A stretch of 64,000 nucleotides of DNA from Thioclava electrotropha (GCF_002085925.2 NZ_CP053562.1:2989501-3053500); one strand, 5' to 3'; shown: positions 8,245 to 17,268, numbered from the stretch's first letter. A program made the numbers and translations. The notes: a model not told the origin generated them from the letters alone.

Positions 8245-8766
8245 ATGGCCATGAGCGCTGCTGAGCGTAAACGCCTGCAAGTCGAGCGTCAGCGCGCGCG
8301 CGCGCGGCAATCTGTTGATCTTGTTCAACCGATATCTAAGCCGCCTATCGGAGAGTGGTTAGAGAGCAATGCCCAAGAGGAGCTCTGGCAGCACCTTGTG
8401 ATGTGCTATGATGGCATGAACAGACAGACGCCGGACTTTACGCAAGATACTGATCCGGTCTCCGCATCCGGTGCCTTTGAGTTCCCGACAACACCTGAAG
8501 GCGCACCAAGCTATACTGGAGCCTTGGGGAGGGCGGAGCTCGAAGTGGAATTGCTGCTTGAAGCTGCAAAGACCCTCGCGAAACTGATCAACCGCTACAA
8601 GCGTGAAGCAATTTCCACCAGGCTTTCGGAAATCGAGGAACAAGACCTTACAGATCCTGACAAGCGCTCAGACGGCTTGCAGCAAGCCGTCGTCCTTTCG
8701 AAGGCGATGGACAAGCTCGACCGGTCAGTTCGGACCGACGTCCCGCAATGGCAACTCCGAGGTTAA
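8245..8766 (+). CDS. unknown island protein, 173 aa
   Basis: The start could be ATG 8245 or ATG 8251. The first 22 residues are highly basic (ERKRLQVERQRARAR), then an acidic, helical body follows. No membrane segment, signal peptide or catalytic motif is visible. A basic N-terminal tail of this kind would suit nucleic-acid binding or packing in a small-terminase or accessory role, but nothing in the sequence proves it. The next small gene follows after 21 bases and probably shares its transcript. Both lie just before the integrase gene. Confidence 0.55.
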   Translation: MAMSAAERKRLQVERQRARARQSVDLVQPISKPPIGEWLESNAQEELWQHLVMCYDGMNRQTPDFTQDTDPVSASGAFEFPTTPEGAPSYTGALGRAELEVELLLEAAKTLAKLINRYKREAISTRLSEIEEQDLTDPDKRSDGLQQAVVLSKAMDKLDRSVRTDVPQWQLRG

Positions 8767-8787
8767 CTCCATGGAGCCATTGCGAAT

Positions 8788-8988
8788 ATGCAGCCGTCAG
8801 AGAAACTTGCGTGTGAGCGCGACCGTTTGGAAAAAGCGCGCGATACGCTCGCAACGCTTGTCACAGAAGACACAATCTTCCTGCCCTTCTTCATCCGCAT
8901 TGAGAGCGAGCTCATGCGCTTGAACTCTGACTGCTCTGCGCTCGAACGCGCGAGACAGCTTGCGCAAGATCAGAAGGCCACGCGCTGA
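8788..8988 (+). CDS. small helical protein of unknown function, 66 aa
   Basis: 66 aa, two predicted charged helices (about 3-30 and 36-63) with a hydrophobic turn (TIFLPFFIRIES) between them, in the style of a helical hairpin. The stop lies inside the convergent integrase gene, so the two reading frames overlap by 19 bases tail to tail. No known family recognised. Small helical proteins of this type are common beside integrases of mobile elements. Confidence 0.5.
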   Translation: MQPSEKLACERDRLEKARDTLATLVTEDTIFLPFFIRIESELMRLNSDCSALERARQLAQDQKATR

Positions 8989-10244
8989 ATGATCGTGTGC
9001 GCCATCTCAAGGGACGCACCGGCACCATAGCGCTCCCGGTCTAGAGCGTGTCCCATAAGATCTCTGCGGACACGCTCATCCACCCCAGCCGCCAAGAGGC
9101 GATCCTCAAAGGAGTGTCGAAGGCTGTAGAGAACATGGTCTTCGGTTTCTCGTAATCCGTTTTCTCGCAAGAACTTGTTGATCGTCGCAGACAGGCCAGG
9201 CTTATCTCGATATCGAGGAAATCCGTTTCGACACTCGCGCAACGCATCCAAGCTAACTCCAGCGAGGGGAATATCTCGCTTGGCATTTCGCGTCTTGAGC
9301 TGACGCCCCTCGGGACGGATCATCACATAGGGGACGGCACCTTCCAAACGAATGTGCTGGGGTAGAAGCGCCGCTCCTTCGCTCGGGCGATAGCCTGTGT
9401 TGATCATCCCGATAAGGACGCAACGAGCTTCGACATTGAGCCCTGCGAGGGCGCCATTCGCGAGAAGCTTGTTACGTATCCAATCGCTTGAAAATGGAGG
9501 CCTGAGCTCTGCCTCATCTTCTTTGAAACTCAATCCACCGAGCGGCAGATCAAGCTTCAAGCGTTTGAGTTCATTGACACGCTTGAGAACCTTTCCAAGG
9601 TAGGTCAGATCCTTGTTCGCGGAGTTCGCGGTTAACCCTTCGCGCTCGAGCCTATCTGCCCACCATTGACGGAAGTCGAGCATATCGTCGCGAGTAATCT
9701 CATGGATCGGCTTGTCGCCTATAACCTCAATGAAGTTCTTCACCGCCTTTATGACCGGATTGCGAGCGCGACGGACTTGATCCTCGCTCTTCCCCCTCAT
9801 CTCATCAGACGTAAGCTCCCAGAAAAGCTCCAGGGCGCGGCTAACCTTTTGGCCTGGGTCAGGCAACGTGCCCAGCAGAGCGCGACCTTCCTGCGCTCTC
9901 GTCTTTCGCCCTTTCATCGAAATCGCTTCAACACGCGCGATGATATCAGACACGGGTCCGGCGAGCAGATCTTTCGAGGACAAATAGTCGAACCCCTTAG
10001 ATCCCGCTAACGTTCGAGCTGCGTCTAGCTTCAGTTCCGAATTGGCACCTCCGCAGGCAAGCAATGCTTCCCATTCCGAGACCTGCTGTCTCCACGCGGC
10101 TCCACCCCTCTCCCCGGCAACAGACTTCGAGTCCGTATCAAGAGAAATCCAAACCGTCTTACGGCTTTCGACCGACGCATATTTCGTTGGAACACGCTTC
10201 ACGAGGTAGAGCTTTTCCCCTTTGCCCCTAGCCATTATCGACAT
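8970..10244 (-). CDS. int: tyrosine-type site-specific integrase
   Basis: About 424 aa. The N-terminal arm (LYLVKRVPTKYAS) resembles the DUF6538 arm domain of phage-type integrases. A SAM-like core-binding domain lies at about 135-235, and the catalytic domain at about 250-425. Visible catalytic residues: Arg in TGYRPSEG, Arg377-His378 in LYSLRHSF, His400 in LMGHAL and the nucleophile Tyr407 in RERYGAG. The first His of the HxxR box is Tyr here, a variant seen in other integrases. The gene points away from the tRNA-Ser gene and begins about 160 bases from its 3' end, the usual layout for an element integrated at a tRNA 3' end. Several start codons are clustered (10247, 10244, 10235). Confidence 0.9.
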   Translation of the reverse strand: MSIMARGKGEKLYLVKRVPTKYASVESRKTVWISLDTDSKSVAGERGGAAWRQQVSEWEALLACGGANSELKLDAARTLAGSKGFDYLSSKDLLAGPVSDIIARVEAISMKGRKTRAQEGRALLGTLPDPGQKVSRALELFWELTSDEMRGKSEDQVRRARNPVIKAVKNFIEVIGDKPIHEITRDDMLDFRQWWADRLEREGLTANSANKDLTYLGKVLKRVNELKRLKLDLPLGGLSFKEDEAELRPPFSSDWIRNKLLANGALAGLNVEARCVLIGMINTGYRPSEGAALLPQHIRLEGAVPYVMIRPEGRQLKTRNAKRDIPLAGVSLDALRECRNGFPRYRDKPGLSATINKFLRENGLRETEDHVLYSLRHSFEDRLLAAGVDERVRRDLMGHALDRERYGAGASLEMAHTIIQRVAF

Positions 10245-10282
10245 CACGGATCTCTCCCGTCACAACCCTCAACAACCGCAAA

Positions 10283-10315
10283 TGTGCAGCAGCTTGTGCA
10301 GCAAAATGTGCAGCA
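10283..10315. repeat. three TGTGCAGCA repeats at 12-bp spacing
   Basis: TGTGCAGCA occurs exactly at 10283-10291, 10295-10303 and 10307-10315, separated by three-base spacers, so the period is 12 bp. The array lies between the integrase start and the tRNA 3' end. This is where integrase arm-type sites or an excisionase/repressor array would be expected. Confidence 0.7.
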
Positions 10316-10406
10316 AATCGGCATAGACGACCTGCGCCGTTCGCGCCAATTTCATTATTTCTCCTGAGAAAACAACTGTCTACGCAGATTCAACGCTTGC
10401 AGCATA

Positions 10407-10496
10407 TGGCGGAGGAGGTGGGATTCGAACCCACGGTAGGCTTTCACCTACGTCGGTTTTCAAGACCGGTGCATTAAACCACTCTGCCACTCCTCC
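10407..10496 (-). tRNA. tRNA-Ser (anticodon UGA)
   Basis: 90-nt class II tRNA read on the minus strand. A 7-bp acceptor stem pairs GGAGGAG with CTCCTCC, followed by G and a genomically encoded CCA (10407-10409). The anticodon loop CTTGAAA carries TGA, the T arm contains GGTTCGAATCC, and a long variable arm is present. It decodes UCA and other UCN codons. The 3' half is the likely attachment site of the island on its left. The gene appears intact, so integration restored its 3' end. Confidence 0.96.
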
Positions 10497-10678
10497 GACC
10501 GGCTTCGCTTAGACCGCTTCACGCGATTCTGAAAGTCTTGCGCGCCGATTTCCGCGCGTGGGCGTTGGGGCAGCTTTTCACGGGCTCTGCAAATCGCTAG
10601 GATCGCGCGTAACGCATGGCGCAAGCGGTGCAGACGCGCAGGCAAGAGGCGGGCAAACCGCGCGAAAAGGGGCACAGG

Positions 10679-11644
10679 ATGACTGAGCAGAAGAAGATGA
10701 CGCGCAAGCGGGTGACGGGCTTTGCCCTGATGCTGGGCGCGGGGATCGCGCTGGCAGGCTGTCAGGAAAGCGGCGGCTCCCCGTTCGGGATGTTCAAGAA
10801 GAAGCCTGCGGACGAGACCGCGAACCCCGGCGACGCCGAAACCGTCACCGAAAACGGCCAGAAGATGATCGAGCGCGACGTCGAAGCGCCGCAGGTCTTC
10901 TCGGTCGACGAAAAGGGCCTCTGGGACGGGCGCCCCTCGCTGGGCGGCGTCTGGGTCGCGCATCCGAACGTGAAAGACCCCGAGCGGGTGATCATCCGCA
11001 ACCCGTCGAACGGCAAATTCGTCATCGGTGCGCTGTTCAAGCGCGAGACCGACAATCCCGGCCCGAAGCTGCAGGTCAGCTCGGATGCGGCCGATGCGCT
11101 GGGGCTGCTGGCGGGCGCGCCGACCGAGCTCTCCGTCGTGGCGCTGCGCCGCGAGACGGTGCCGGTCAAGGAAGACAAGCCCGCGCCGCTCGTCGACAAG
11201 CCGGTGATCGCGGCACCTGAAGAGGTGGAACAGAAGTCGCTCGACGAGGTGACATCGACCGCGGCGGCCGGGATCGCGAAGGCCCAAGGCACGCCGAAAC
11301 CCACGGCGAAACCCGCCAAGCCCGCAATCGGTGCGGCCCCTGCCCCGGCGCCCGCCCCCGCAGCCCCGGTAGCTGCGGCAACTCCGCAGCCGAGCACGCC
11401 GAAAATGAGCACCGGCGCAGGCTATATCCAGATCGGCATCTTCTCCGTCGAGGCGAATGCGAAACGCGCCCAGAGCCAGATGGCCAAGGCGGGCGTGATC
11501 GCCGAGATCAAGAAGGAACAGAGCCACTCCAAGACCTTCTGGCGCGTGATCGCGGGCCCTGCGCCCACGAAATCCGACCTCGACGCGCTCAAGACCAAAA
11601 TTCACGGGCTGGGCTATCCCGACGCCTACCCCGTCTCGAAATAG
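10679..11644 (+). CDS. RlpA-like lipoprotein with SPOR domain
   Basis: 321 aa from ATG 10679; an earlier in-frame start is less likely because the signal peptide begins here. A basic start is followed by a hydrophobic stretch and lipobox LAGC (Cys28). Residues about 75-160 (GLWDGRPSLGG, RVIIRNPSNGK) resemble the double-psi beta-barrel of RlpA. The segment where RlpA lytic transglycosylases have NDRGP reads KRETDNPGP, so activity is uncertain. An Ala/Pro linker at about 195-245 leads to a SPOR domain (about 248-321) that should bind denuded septal glycan. It lies 15 bases before the carboxypeptidase gene and is probably co-transcribed with it. Confidence 0.8.
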   Translation: MTEQKKMTRKRVTGFALMLGAGIALAGCQESGGSPFGMFKKKPADETANPGDAETVTENGQKMIERDVEAPQVFSVDEKGLWDGRPSLGGVWVAHPNVKDPERVIIRNPSNGKFVIGALFKRETDNPGPKLQVSSDAADALGLLAGAPTELSVVALRRETVPVKEDKPAPLVDKPVIAAPEEVEQKSLDEVTSTAAAGIAKAQGTPKPTAKPAKPAIGAAPAPAPAPAAPVAAATPQPSTPKMSTGAGYIQIGIFSVEANAKRAQSQMAKAGVIAEIKKEQSHSKTFWRVIAGPAPTKSDLDALKTKIHGLGYPDAYPVSK

Positions 11645-11659
11645 GACTACGCAGAAGAA

Positions 11660-12835
11660 ATGACCTTCATTCGCCAGATCGCCGCCACGCTTGCAGCCTG
11701 CCTGTTCGCCCTGCCCGCCGCCGCCTTCGACACCAAGGCCCATGCGGCTTGGGTCTATGACCTGTCGACCAAGACCGTCTTGATGGCGAAGAACGCGGAC
11801 ATCCCGCTGCCCCCGGCGTCGATGTCGAAGCTGATGACGCTCGATCTGCTGTTCGAGGCGCTCGAAGATGGCCGGGTCACGATGGACACGACTTTTCCGG
11901 TCTCGGAACATGCGCAGTCGATGGGCGGCTCGACGATGTTTCTCAATACGACCGACCGCCCCACCGTGCGCGATCTGATCCAGGGCATCATCATCAACTC
12001 GGGCAACGACGCCTGCGTCGTGGTGGCCGAGGGGCTTGCGGGCTCCGAGTCCTCCTTCGCCGATCTGATGACCGAGCGCGCGCATGAGCTGGGCATGAAG
12101 AACTCGATGTTCGCCAACTCGAACGGCTGGCCCGACCCGGGTCAACGCATGTCGGTTCATGATCTCGGCATCGTCGCGAGCCGGATCATCACCCATTTCC
12201 CGCAATATTATCACTTCTTCAGCGAGACCCACTTCAACTACAAGGACCGCGCCCCGGCCAATGCCGAGAACCGCAATCCTCTGCTGGACATCCGCGCCGC
12301 CGACTGGAAGGCCGATGGCATGAAGACCGGCCACACGCAGGAAGCGGGCTACGGCCTCGTGGGCTCCGCCGTGATGGGCGAGCGCCGCATCGTCTTCGTG
12401 CTGGCAGGCATGCCCTCCGAGCAGTCGCGCCGGTCCGAAGGCGAAGCGGTCGCGAACTGGGCCTTCCGTCAGTTCGTGATGAAGGACGTGGCGAAGGCGG
12501 GCACCCAGCTTGCCGAAGCGCCGGTCTGGCTGGGCGGCAAATCCACCGTCGGCCTTGCGCCGAAAACCGATCTGTCGCTGCTGGTTCCCGCGGGTTCGAA
12601 GGACAAGGTGACCGCCGAGGCCGTGTTCAAAGGACCGCTGCAGGCTCCGATCAAGCAGGGTCAAGAAGTCGGCAAACTGGTGATCACCGTGCCGGGACTC
12701 GACAATGCCAACGAAGTGCCGCTCGTCGCCACCGAGGACGTCAAGAAAGGCGGCTTTGTCGTGCGCGTGAAAGCGGCGCTGGCGCGGCTGTCGGGCAAGG
12801 CGTTCGAGGCGGCGATGGAACGGGTGAACAGCTAA
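11660..12835 (+). CDS. dacA: D-alanyl-D-alanine carboxypeptidase (DacA/PBP5 family)
   Basis: 391 aa with an N-terminal signal peptide (cleavage near AAAF, residue 22). All three serine-peptidase S11 motifs are present: SMSK (Ser54, Lys57), SGN (Ser114-Asn116) and KTG (Lys222-Gly224). After the catalytic domain comes a beta-rich PBP5 C-terminal domain (about 275-370) and an amphipathic tail that may anchor the protein to the membrane. It trims the terminal D-Ala of peptidoglycan stem peptides in the periplasm. It sits between the SPOR lipoprotein and tmk, with 6 bases to the latter, so the three are probably one operon. Confidence 0.92.
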   Translation: MTFIRQIAATLAACLFALPAAAFDTKAHAAWVYDLSTKTVLMAKNADIPLPPASMSKLMTLDLLFEALEDGRVTMDTTFPVSEHAQSMGGSTMFLNTTDRPTVRDLIQGIIINSGNDACVVVAEGLAGSESSFADLMTERAHELGMKNSMFANSNGWPDPGQRMSVHDLGIVASRIITHFPQYYHFFSETHFNYKDRAPANAENRNPLLDIRAADWKADGMKTGHTQEAGYGLVGSAVMGERRIVFVLAGMPSEQSRRSEGEAVANWAFRQFVMKDVAKAGTQLAEAPVWLGGKSTVGLAPKTDLSLLVPAGSKDKVTAEAVFKGPLQAPIKQGQEVGKLVITVPGLDNANEVPLVATEDVKKGGFVVRVKAALARLSGKAFEAAMERVNS

Positions 12836-12841
12836 GCGCGC

Positions 12842-13456
12842 ATGTTCATCAGCTTCGAGGGGATCGACGGATCGGGTAAATCCACACAGGCGCGGATGCT
12901 GGCCGAAACCCTGCGGGACGCGGGGCGCGAGGTCGTTCTGACGCGCGAACCCGGCGGCTCTCCGGGGGCCGAGGAAATCCGCCGTCTGGTGCTTGAGGGC
13001 GATCCCGACCGCTGGTCCGCGGAGACCGAGATCCTTCTGTTCACCGCCGCCCGCCGCGACCATCTGGAGCGCGTGATCGAACCAGCGCTCGCCGCAGGCA
13101 AGGTGGTGATCTGCGACCGTTTCGCGGATTCCACGCGGATGTATCAGGGCCTCTCGCGCGGCGATCTGCGCGCGGTGGTCGATCAGCTGCACGCCCTGAT
13201 GATCGGGCGCGAGCCGGACCTGACCGTGCTGATCGACATCGACCCCGCTGTGGGGCTGTCGCGCGCCAAGGGGCGGCAAGGCACCGAAGAGCGGTTCGAG
13301 GATTTCGGCGTCGGTCTGCAGGAAAAGATGCGCGCGGGTTTCCTGTCGCTGGCAAAAGAATTCGCGCCCCGCTTCCGCGTGATCGACGGCGCGCGCGAGG
13401 CCGATGCGATTGCCGCCGATGTGCTAAGCGCCGTGCAGGCGGAACTGCAGAACTAA
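12842..13456 (+). CDS. tmk: thymidylate kinase
   Basis: 204 aa. P-loop GIDGSGKST at residues 8-16, the DR motif in CDRFADSTRMYQG near residue 92, and a Lys/Arg-rich lid region (SRAKGRQGTEERFE, about 140-153). It phosphorylates dTMP to dTDP in the cytoplasm for DNA synthesis. Length and motifs match the bacterial family. The upstream gene ends 6 bases before it, and holB follows after 99 bases, a widely conserved tmk-holB neighbourhood. Confidence 0.95.
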   Translation: MFISFEGIDGSGKSTQARMLAETLRDAGREVVLTREPGGSPGAEEIRRLVLEGDPDRWSAETEILLFTAARRDHLERVIEPALAAGKVVICDRFADSTRMYQGLSRGDLRAVVDQLHALMIGREPDLTVLIDIDPAVGLSRAKGRQGTEERFEDFGVGLQEKMRAGFLSLAKEFAPRFRVIDGAREADAIAADVLSAVQAELQN

Positions 13457-13555
13457 TCGCCGGACCGGCGCGGCCCGGGGCTGATCGCCCCGCGCCAACA
13501 GCCTTCCGCAAAAACCCCGCTGGAAACCGCCCGCGCGCGCAACTAGAGTGCCGCC

Positions 13556-14680
13556 ATGAGCCTCGCCGACCTTCCCGATCCGACCCTTGCGCCCGGTGCG
13601 CGACACCCGCGCGACACGCTGCGTCTGGTCGGTCAGACGCGGGCCGAAGAGGACTTCCTCGACGCGTTCAACATGGGGCGGCTGCATCACGGCTGGCTGC
13701 TGACCGGACCGCGCGGCGTGGGCAAGGCGACGCTGGCTTGGCGGATCACGCGCTTCCTGATGACGCGGCCCGAGGATGACGGCCCCGGCCTGTTCGGCGA
13801 GCCGGAACAGCCCACCAGCCTCGATCCCGATCCGAACCACCCGGCGCTCAGCCGTATCCACGCCGGATCGGAGCCGGGCATCTTCGTGCTCAAACGCGGC
13901 GCGAACGCCACCGAATCCGCGCTGTCGCAGGACATTCGCGTCGATGAGGTGCGCAAGCTGCGCTCCTTCCTGCATCTGTCTGCTGCCGAGGGCGGACGGC
14001 GCGTGGTGATCATTGACGCCGCCGACGAGATGAACACCCAGGCCGCCAACGCGGTGCTGAAACTGCTCGAAGAGCCGCCGCCGCGCGTCACCTTCCTGCT
14101 GATCGCGCATCAGCCCGCGCGGCTCCTGCCGACGATCCGCTCGCGCTGTCGCGAATTGCGGCTGGGCACGCTCACGCCCGATCAGATGGAAGCCGCCATC
14201 GCCGCCGCCGAGGAGGAGGGCGAGCCGCCGGATCTCGACCACCACGCGCTGGCCGCGCTGTCGGGTGGCTCCGTGGGCGCCGCGATCCGGCTGATCAATC
14301 AGGACGGCATGACGACCTATGCCAAGCTCGTCGATCTGATGGGCACCCTGCCCCGGCTCGACCGGCTGGGCGCGCTGGCGCTGGCCGAAAGCTGTGTCGG
14401 CAAGGCGAACGAGAACCGCTTCATCCTCGTGCTGAACCTGATCGACCTGTTTCTGTCGCGTGCCGCGCGCGCGGGCGTGATGGGCCCGCCCCATCCCGAG
14501 GCAGCCCCCGGCGAGGCGCAGCTTCTCGCACGATTGTCGCCTGACGATCAGGCAGCGATGAAATGGGCTGCCCTCCATCAGAGCATGGGCGCACGCGCCG
14601 CCCACGGTCGGGCGGTCAACCTTGACCCTGCCGCGCTCGTGATGGATATCGTTTTGGAGATCACAGCCGCCGCCTCCTGA
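13556..14680 (+). CDS. holB: DNA polymerase III subunit delta'
   Basis: 374 aa AAA+ clamp-loader subunit. The region at residues 50-60 (GPRGVGKATLA) matches the Walker A position. The segment after it lacks the cysteine-rich zinc module of DnaX. A conserved motif NAVLKLLEEPP is followed by the SRC-like switch region (TIRSRCRELRLG). With the gamma/tau and delta subunits it loads the sliding clamp. The position between tmk and tatD supports HolB rather than DnaX. Confidence 0.9.
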   Translation: MSLADLPDPTLAPGARHPRDTLRLVGQTRAEEDFLDAFNMGRLHHGWLLTGPRGVGKATLAWRITRFLMTRPEDDGPGLFGEPEQPTSLDPDPNHPALSRIHAGSEPGIFVLKRGANATESALSQDIRVDEVRKLRSFLHLSAAEGGRRVVIIDAADEMNTQAANAVLKLLEEPPPRVTFLLIAHQPARLLPTIRSRCRELRLGTLTPDQMEAAIAAAEEEGEPPDLDHHALAALSGGSVGAAIRLINQDGMTTYAKLVDLMGTLPRLDRLGALALAESCVGKANENRFILVLNLIDLFLSRAARAGVMGPPHPEAAPGEAQLLARLSPDDQAAMKWAALHQSMGARAAHGRAVNLDPAALVMDIVLEITAAAS

Positions 14681-14702
14681 TGCGGCGCGAAAGGAGCCGA
14701 TT

Positions 14703-15521
14703 TTGACCCTCCCGCCCGAGATCACAGACAGCCATTGCCATCTCGATTTCCCCGATTTCGACGGTGAGCGCGATGATATCATCGCACGCGCGAACGCCGC
14801 CGGAGTGACGCGGATGGTGACGATCTGCACCAAGCTGAAGAACGAGCCCTCCGTGCGGGCCATCGCCGAGGCGCATCGCGGCGTCTTCTACGCCGCAGGC
14901 ACGCATCCGATGAGCGTGGCCGAAGAGCCGATGGCCACGGTGGACGAGCTGGTGGCGCTGGCGAAACACCCGAAATTTGTCGGCATCGGCGAGACCGGGC
15001 TCGATTATCACTACACCGCCGAGAGCGCCGAGGTGCAGAAAACCTCGCTTCGCCTGCATATCGAGGCCGCGCAGGAAACCGGCCTGCCGCTGATCATCCA
15101 TTCGCGCGATGCCGACGAGGACATGGAAGCGATCCTGACCGAGGGGATGAAAGCCAAGCCCTATTCCTGCGTCATGCATTGCTATTCGTCTGGGCCGCGC
15201 CTCGCGCAGGTCTCGGTCGATCTGGGCTTTTACCTGTCGATGTCCGGCATCGCGACCTTCCCGAAAAGTCAGGAAGTGCGCGACATCTTCGCCGCCGCGC
15301 CGCTCGAGCGGATCCTCGTGGAAACCGACAGCCCCTATCTCGCGCCGCCGCCCTATCGCGGCAAGCGCAACGAGCCCGCCTACACGGCCCACACCGCGAA
15401 AGTCGGCGCCGATGTCTTCGGCTTGCCGCTCGAGGAATTCGCCGCCGCGACGCAGGCCAATTTCGACCGCCTGTTCTGGAAAGCCGCCGAGCATGGCGAG
15501 CGGGGGAGCATCGCTGCATGA
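14703..15521 (+). CDS. tatD: TatD-family metal-dependent hydrolase/DNase
   Basis: 272 aa starting with TTG at 14703; AAAGGAG lies 7-8 bases upstream and decides this unusual start. Metal ligands of the TatD barrel are visible: DSHCHLD (His11, His13), GIGETGLDYH, the middle His residues in IHSRDADED and HCYSSG, and the final Asp in VETDSPYLAPPPYRG. The family has 3'-5' exonuclease and repair activity. The stop overlaps the next start (ATGA), indicating translational coupling with the metallo-beta-lactamase-fold gene. Confidence 0.92.
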   Translation: MTLPPEITDSHCHLDFPDFDGERDDIIARANAAGVTRMVTICTKLKNEPSVRAIAEAHRGVFYAAGTHPMSVAEEPMATVDELVALAKHPKFVGIGETGLDYHYTAESAEVQKTSLRLHIEAAQETGLPLIIHSRDADEDMEAILTEGMKAKPYSCVMHCYSSGPRLAQVSVDLGFYLSMSGIATFPKSQEVRDIFAAAPLERILVETDSPYLAPPPYRGKRNEPAYTAHTAKVGADVFGLPLEEFAAATQANFDRLFWKAAEHGERGSIAA

Positions 15522-16321
15522 GTCGGATGCGCTTCACGATCCTCGGCTGCGGCTCCTCGGGGGGCGTGCCGCGCCTTGGCAACAATTGGGGCGAGTGCGA
15601 CCCGGCGAACCCGAAGAACCATCGGCTGCGCTGTTCGATGCTGGTCGAGCGGGTCTCGCAATCGGGCACCACGCGGGTGCTGATCGACACCACGCCCGAC
15701 ATGCGCCAGCAGCTGCTGACCGCGGGCGTGGGCGAGCTGGATGCGGTGGTCTACACCCACAGCCATGCCGATCACGTCCACGGGCTCGACGATCTGCGCC
15801 AGATCGTCTTCAACATGCGCACCCGCCTGCCCGTCTGGGCCGATTCCGACACCGAGGCCGCCCTGCTCGACCGCTTCGCCTATGCCTTCGTCCAGCCCTC
15901 GGACAGCAATTACAAACCGATCTGCGAGCTGAAATCGATCCATCGCGAGCGGCCCTTCCAGATCACCGGCGCGGGCGGCTCGATCGAGTTTCAGCCCTTC
16001 CGGGTCGAGCACGGCAATATCGACGCGCTCGGCTTCCGGATCGGCGGGCTGGCCTATCTGCCGGACGTCTCGGACATCCCCGAAGAGGCGTGGAAACATC
16101 TCGACGGTCTGGATTGCTGGGTGCTCGACGCGCTGCGCCGCACGCCGCACCCCACGCATGCGCATCTGGCCCGCGCGCTGGAATGGATCGAGCGTGCGCA
16201 GCCCGCGAGCGCGGTGCTGACCAACATGCATATCGACCTCGACCACGACACGGTCGCCGAGGAAACGCCGGATCACATTCGTCCTGCCCATGACGGGATG
16301 GTTCTGGATTTCGGCCTCTGA
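15518..16321 (+). CDS. metallo-beta-lactamase-fold hydrolase (PhnP-like)
   Basis: 267 aa. N-terminal GCGSSGGVPRLG is typical of the PhnP/RNase Z-like branch. The metal site is THSHADHVHG (about residues 79-88), followed by further ligands in the C-terminal half (YLPDVSDIP and LTNMHIDLDHDT). PhnP acts on cyclic phosphodiesters; whether this one does is unknown, and no phosphonate genes are nearby. It overlaps tatD by 4 bases and the next gene by one base (TGATG). This tatD-MBL pairing is common in alphaproteobacteria. Confidence 0.85.
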   Translation: MSRMRFTILGCGSSGGVPRLGNNWGECDPANPKNHRLRCSMLVERVSQSGTTRVLIDTTPDMRQQLLTAGVGELDAVVYTHSHADHVHGLDDLRQIVFNMRTRLPVWADSDTEAALLDRFAYAFVQPSDSNYKPICELKSIHRERPFQITGAGGSIEFQPFRVEHGNIDALGFRIGGLAYLPDVSDIPEEAWKHLDGLDCWVLDALRRTPHPTHAHLARALEWIERAQPASAVLTNMHIDLDHDTVAEETPDHIRPAHDGMVLDFGL

Positions 16322-17268
16322 TGAGTGTTCTGATCGACGTCATCCTGCCGGTCTTCCTCGTCATCGGCTTCGGCTATGTCGTGGCCTGGCGCGGGCTGTT
16401 CTCCGAAGGCGCGGTCGACGGGCTGATGCGCTTTGCGCAGAACTTCGCGGTGCCGGTGCTGCTGGCGCGCTCGATTGCCAATCTCGACCTGACGCAGAGC
16501 TATAACTGGGCGATGATGGCCGCGTTCTACTCAGGCGCACTGATCTCTTTCGCCATCGGCATCACCGGAGCGCGCATGATAGGCCGCAACGGCCCTGAGA
16601 GCGTCGCCATCGGCTTTGCCTGCCTGTTCTCGAATTCGCTGCTGCTGGGCGTGCCGATCACCGAGCGCGCTTACGGCACCGATGCGCTGTCGGGCAATTT
16701 CGCGATCATCTCGGTGCACTCGCCCTTCCTTTATACGATCGGCATCCTCGCGATGGAGATGGTGCGCTCGTCGGGCACCGGCACCTCGCTCGGGCGTGTC
16801 GGGCTCAACGCTCTCATCGGCGTGCTGCGGACGCCGCTGGTGATCGGCATCCTGACGGGCTTTGCGATCAAAATCCTCACCACGCTGACCGGCCAGCCCC
16901 TGCCCCATCCGATCCGCGAGGGGATGGATATGATGGCGCGCGCTGCGCTGCCTGCGGCCCTGTTCGGGCTGGGTGGCGTGCTCTATCGCTATCGTCCCGA
17001 GGGCGACGCGAAGGCGATCGCGATGGTCACCGGCCTGTCGTTGCTGCTGCATCCGGCGATCACCTATGGCCTCGCGCATTTCGCCTTCAAGGTGGACACG
17101 TCCGCGCTGCGTTCCGCCACGCTGACGGCGGCGATGGCGCCGGGGGTCAACGCCTATCTCTTCGCGAATATCTACGGGGTGGCGCGCAGGGTCGCGGCCT
17201 CGGCTGTGCTGATCGCGACGGCGCTGTCGATTCTGACGATCTGGGGCTGGCTCGCGATCCTGCCGTGA
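16321..17268 (+). CDS. AEC-family transporter (auxin efflux carrier type)
   Basis: 315 aa, almost entirely membrane-embedded, about ten predicted helices in two halves of five with a short cytoplasmic loop in the middle (around residues 155-170). The pattern VILPVFLVIGFGYVV at the start and the central helix break with conserved Asn/Pro are characteristic of AEC permeases. Substrates in bacteria are usually small organic acids; none can be inferred here. The start overlaps the upstream stop, so it is co-translated with the hydrolase. It is followed by a dispersed hairpin repeat. Confidence 0.85.
   Translation: MSVLIDVILPVFLVIGFGYVVAWRGLFSEGAVDGLMRFAQNFAVPVLLARSIANLDLTQSYNWAMMAAFYSGALISFAIGITGARMIGRNGPESVAIGFACLFSNSLLLGVPITERAYGTDALSGNFAIISVHSPFLYTIGILAMEMVRSSGTGTSLGRVGLNALIGVLRTPLVIGILTGFAIKILTTLTGQPLPHPIREGMDMMARAALPAALFGLGGVLYRYRPEGDAKAIAMVTGLSLLLHPAITYGLAHFAFKVDTSALRSATLTAAMAPGVNAYLFANIYGVARRVAASAVLIATALSILTIWGWLAILP

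Noticed and set aside
1..10400. Second copy of the tRNA-Ser 3' end as left attachment site
   Set aside because: No match to the GGTTCGAATCC/CTCCTCCGCCA region was found left of the tRNA within the window.
10460..13279. Long minus-strand open frame of about 939 codons across the SPOR, dacA and tmk genes
   Set aside because: It is Arg/His/Gly-rich with no motif, and lies opposite three well-supported genes. Long antisense frames are expected in high-GC DNA.
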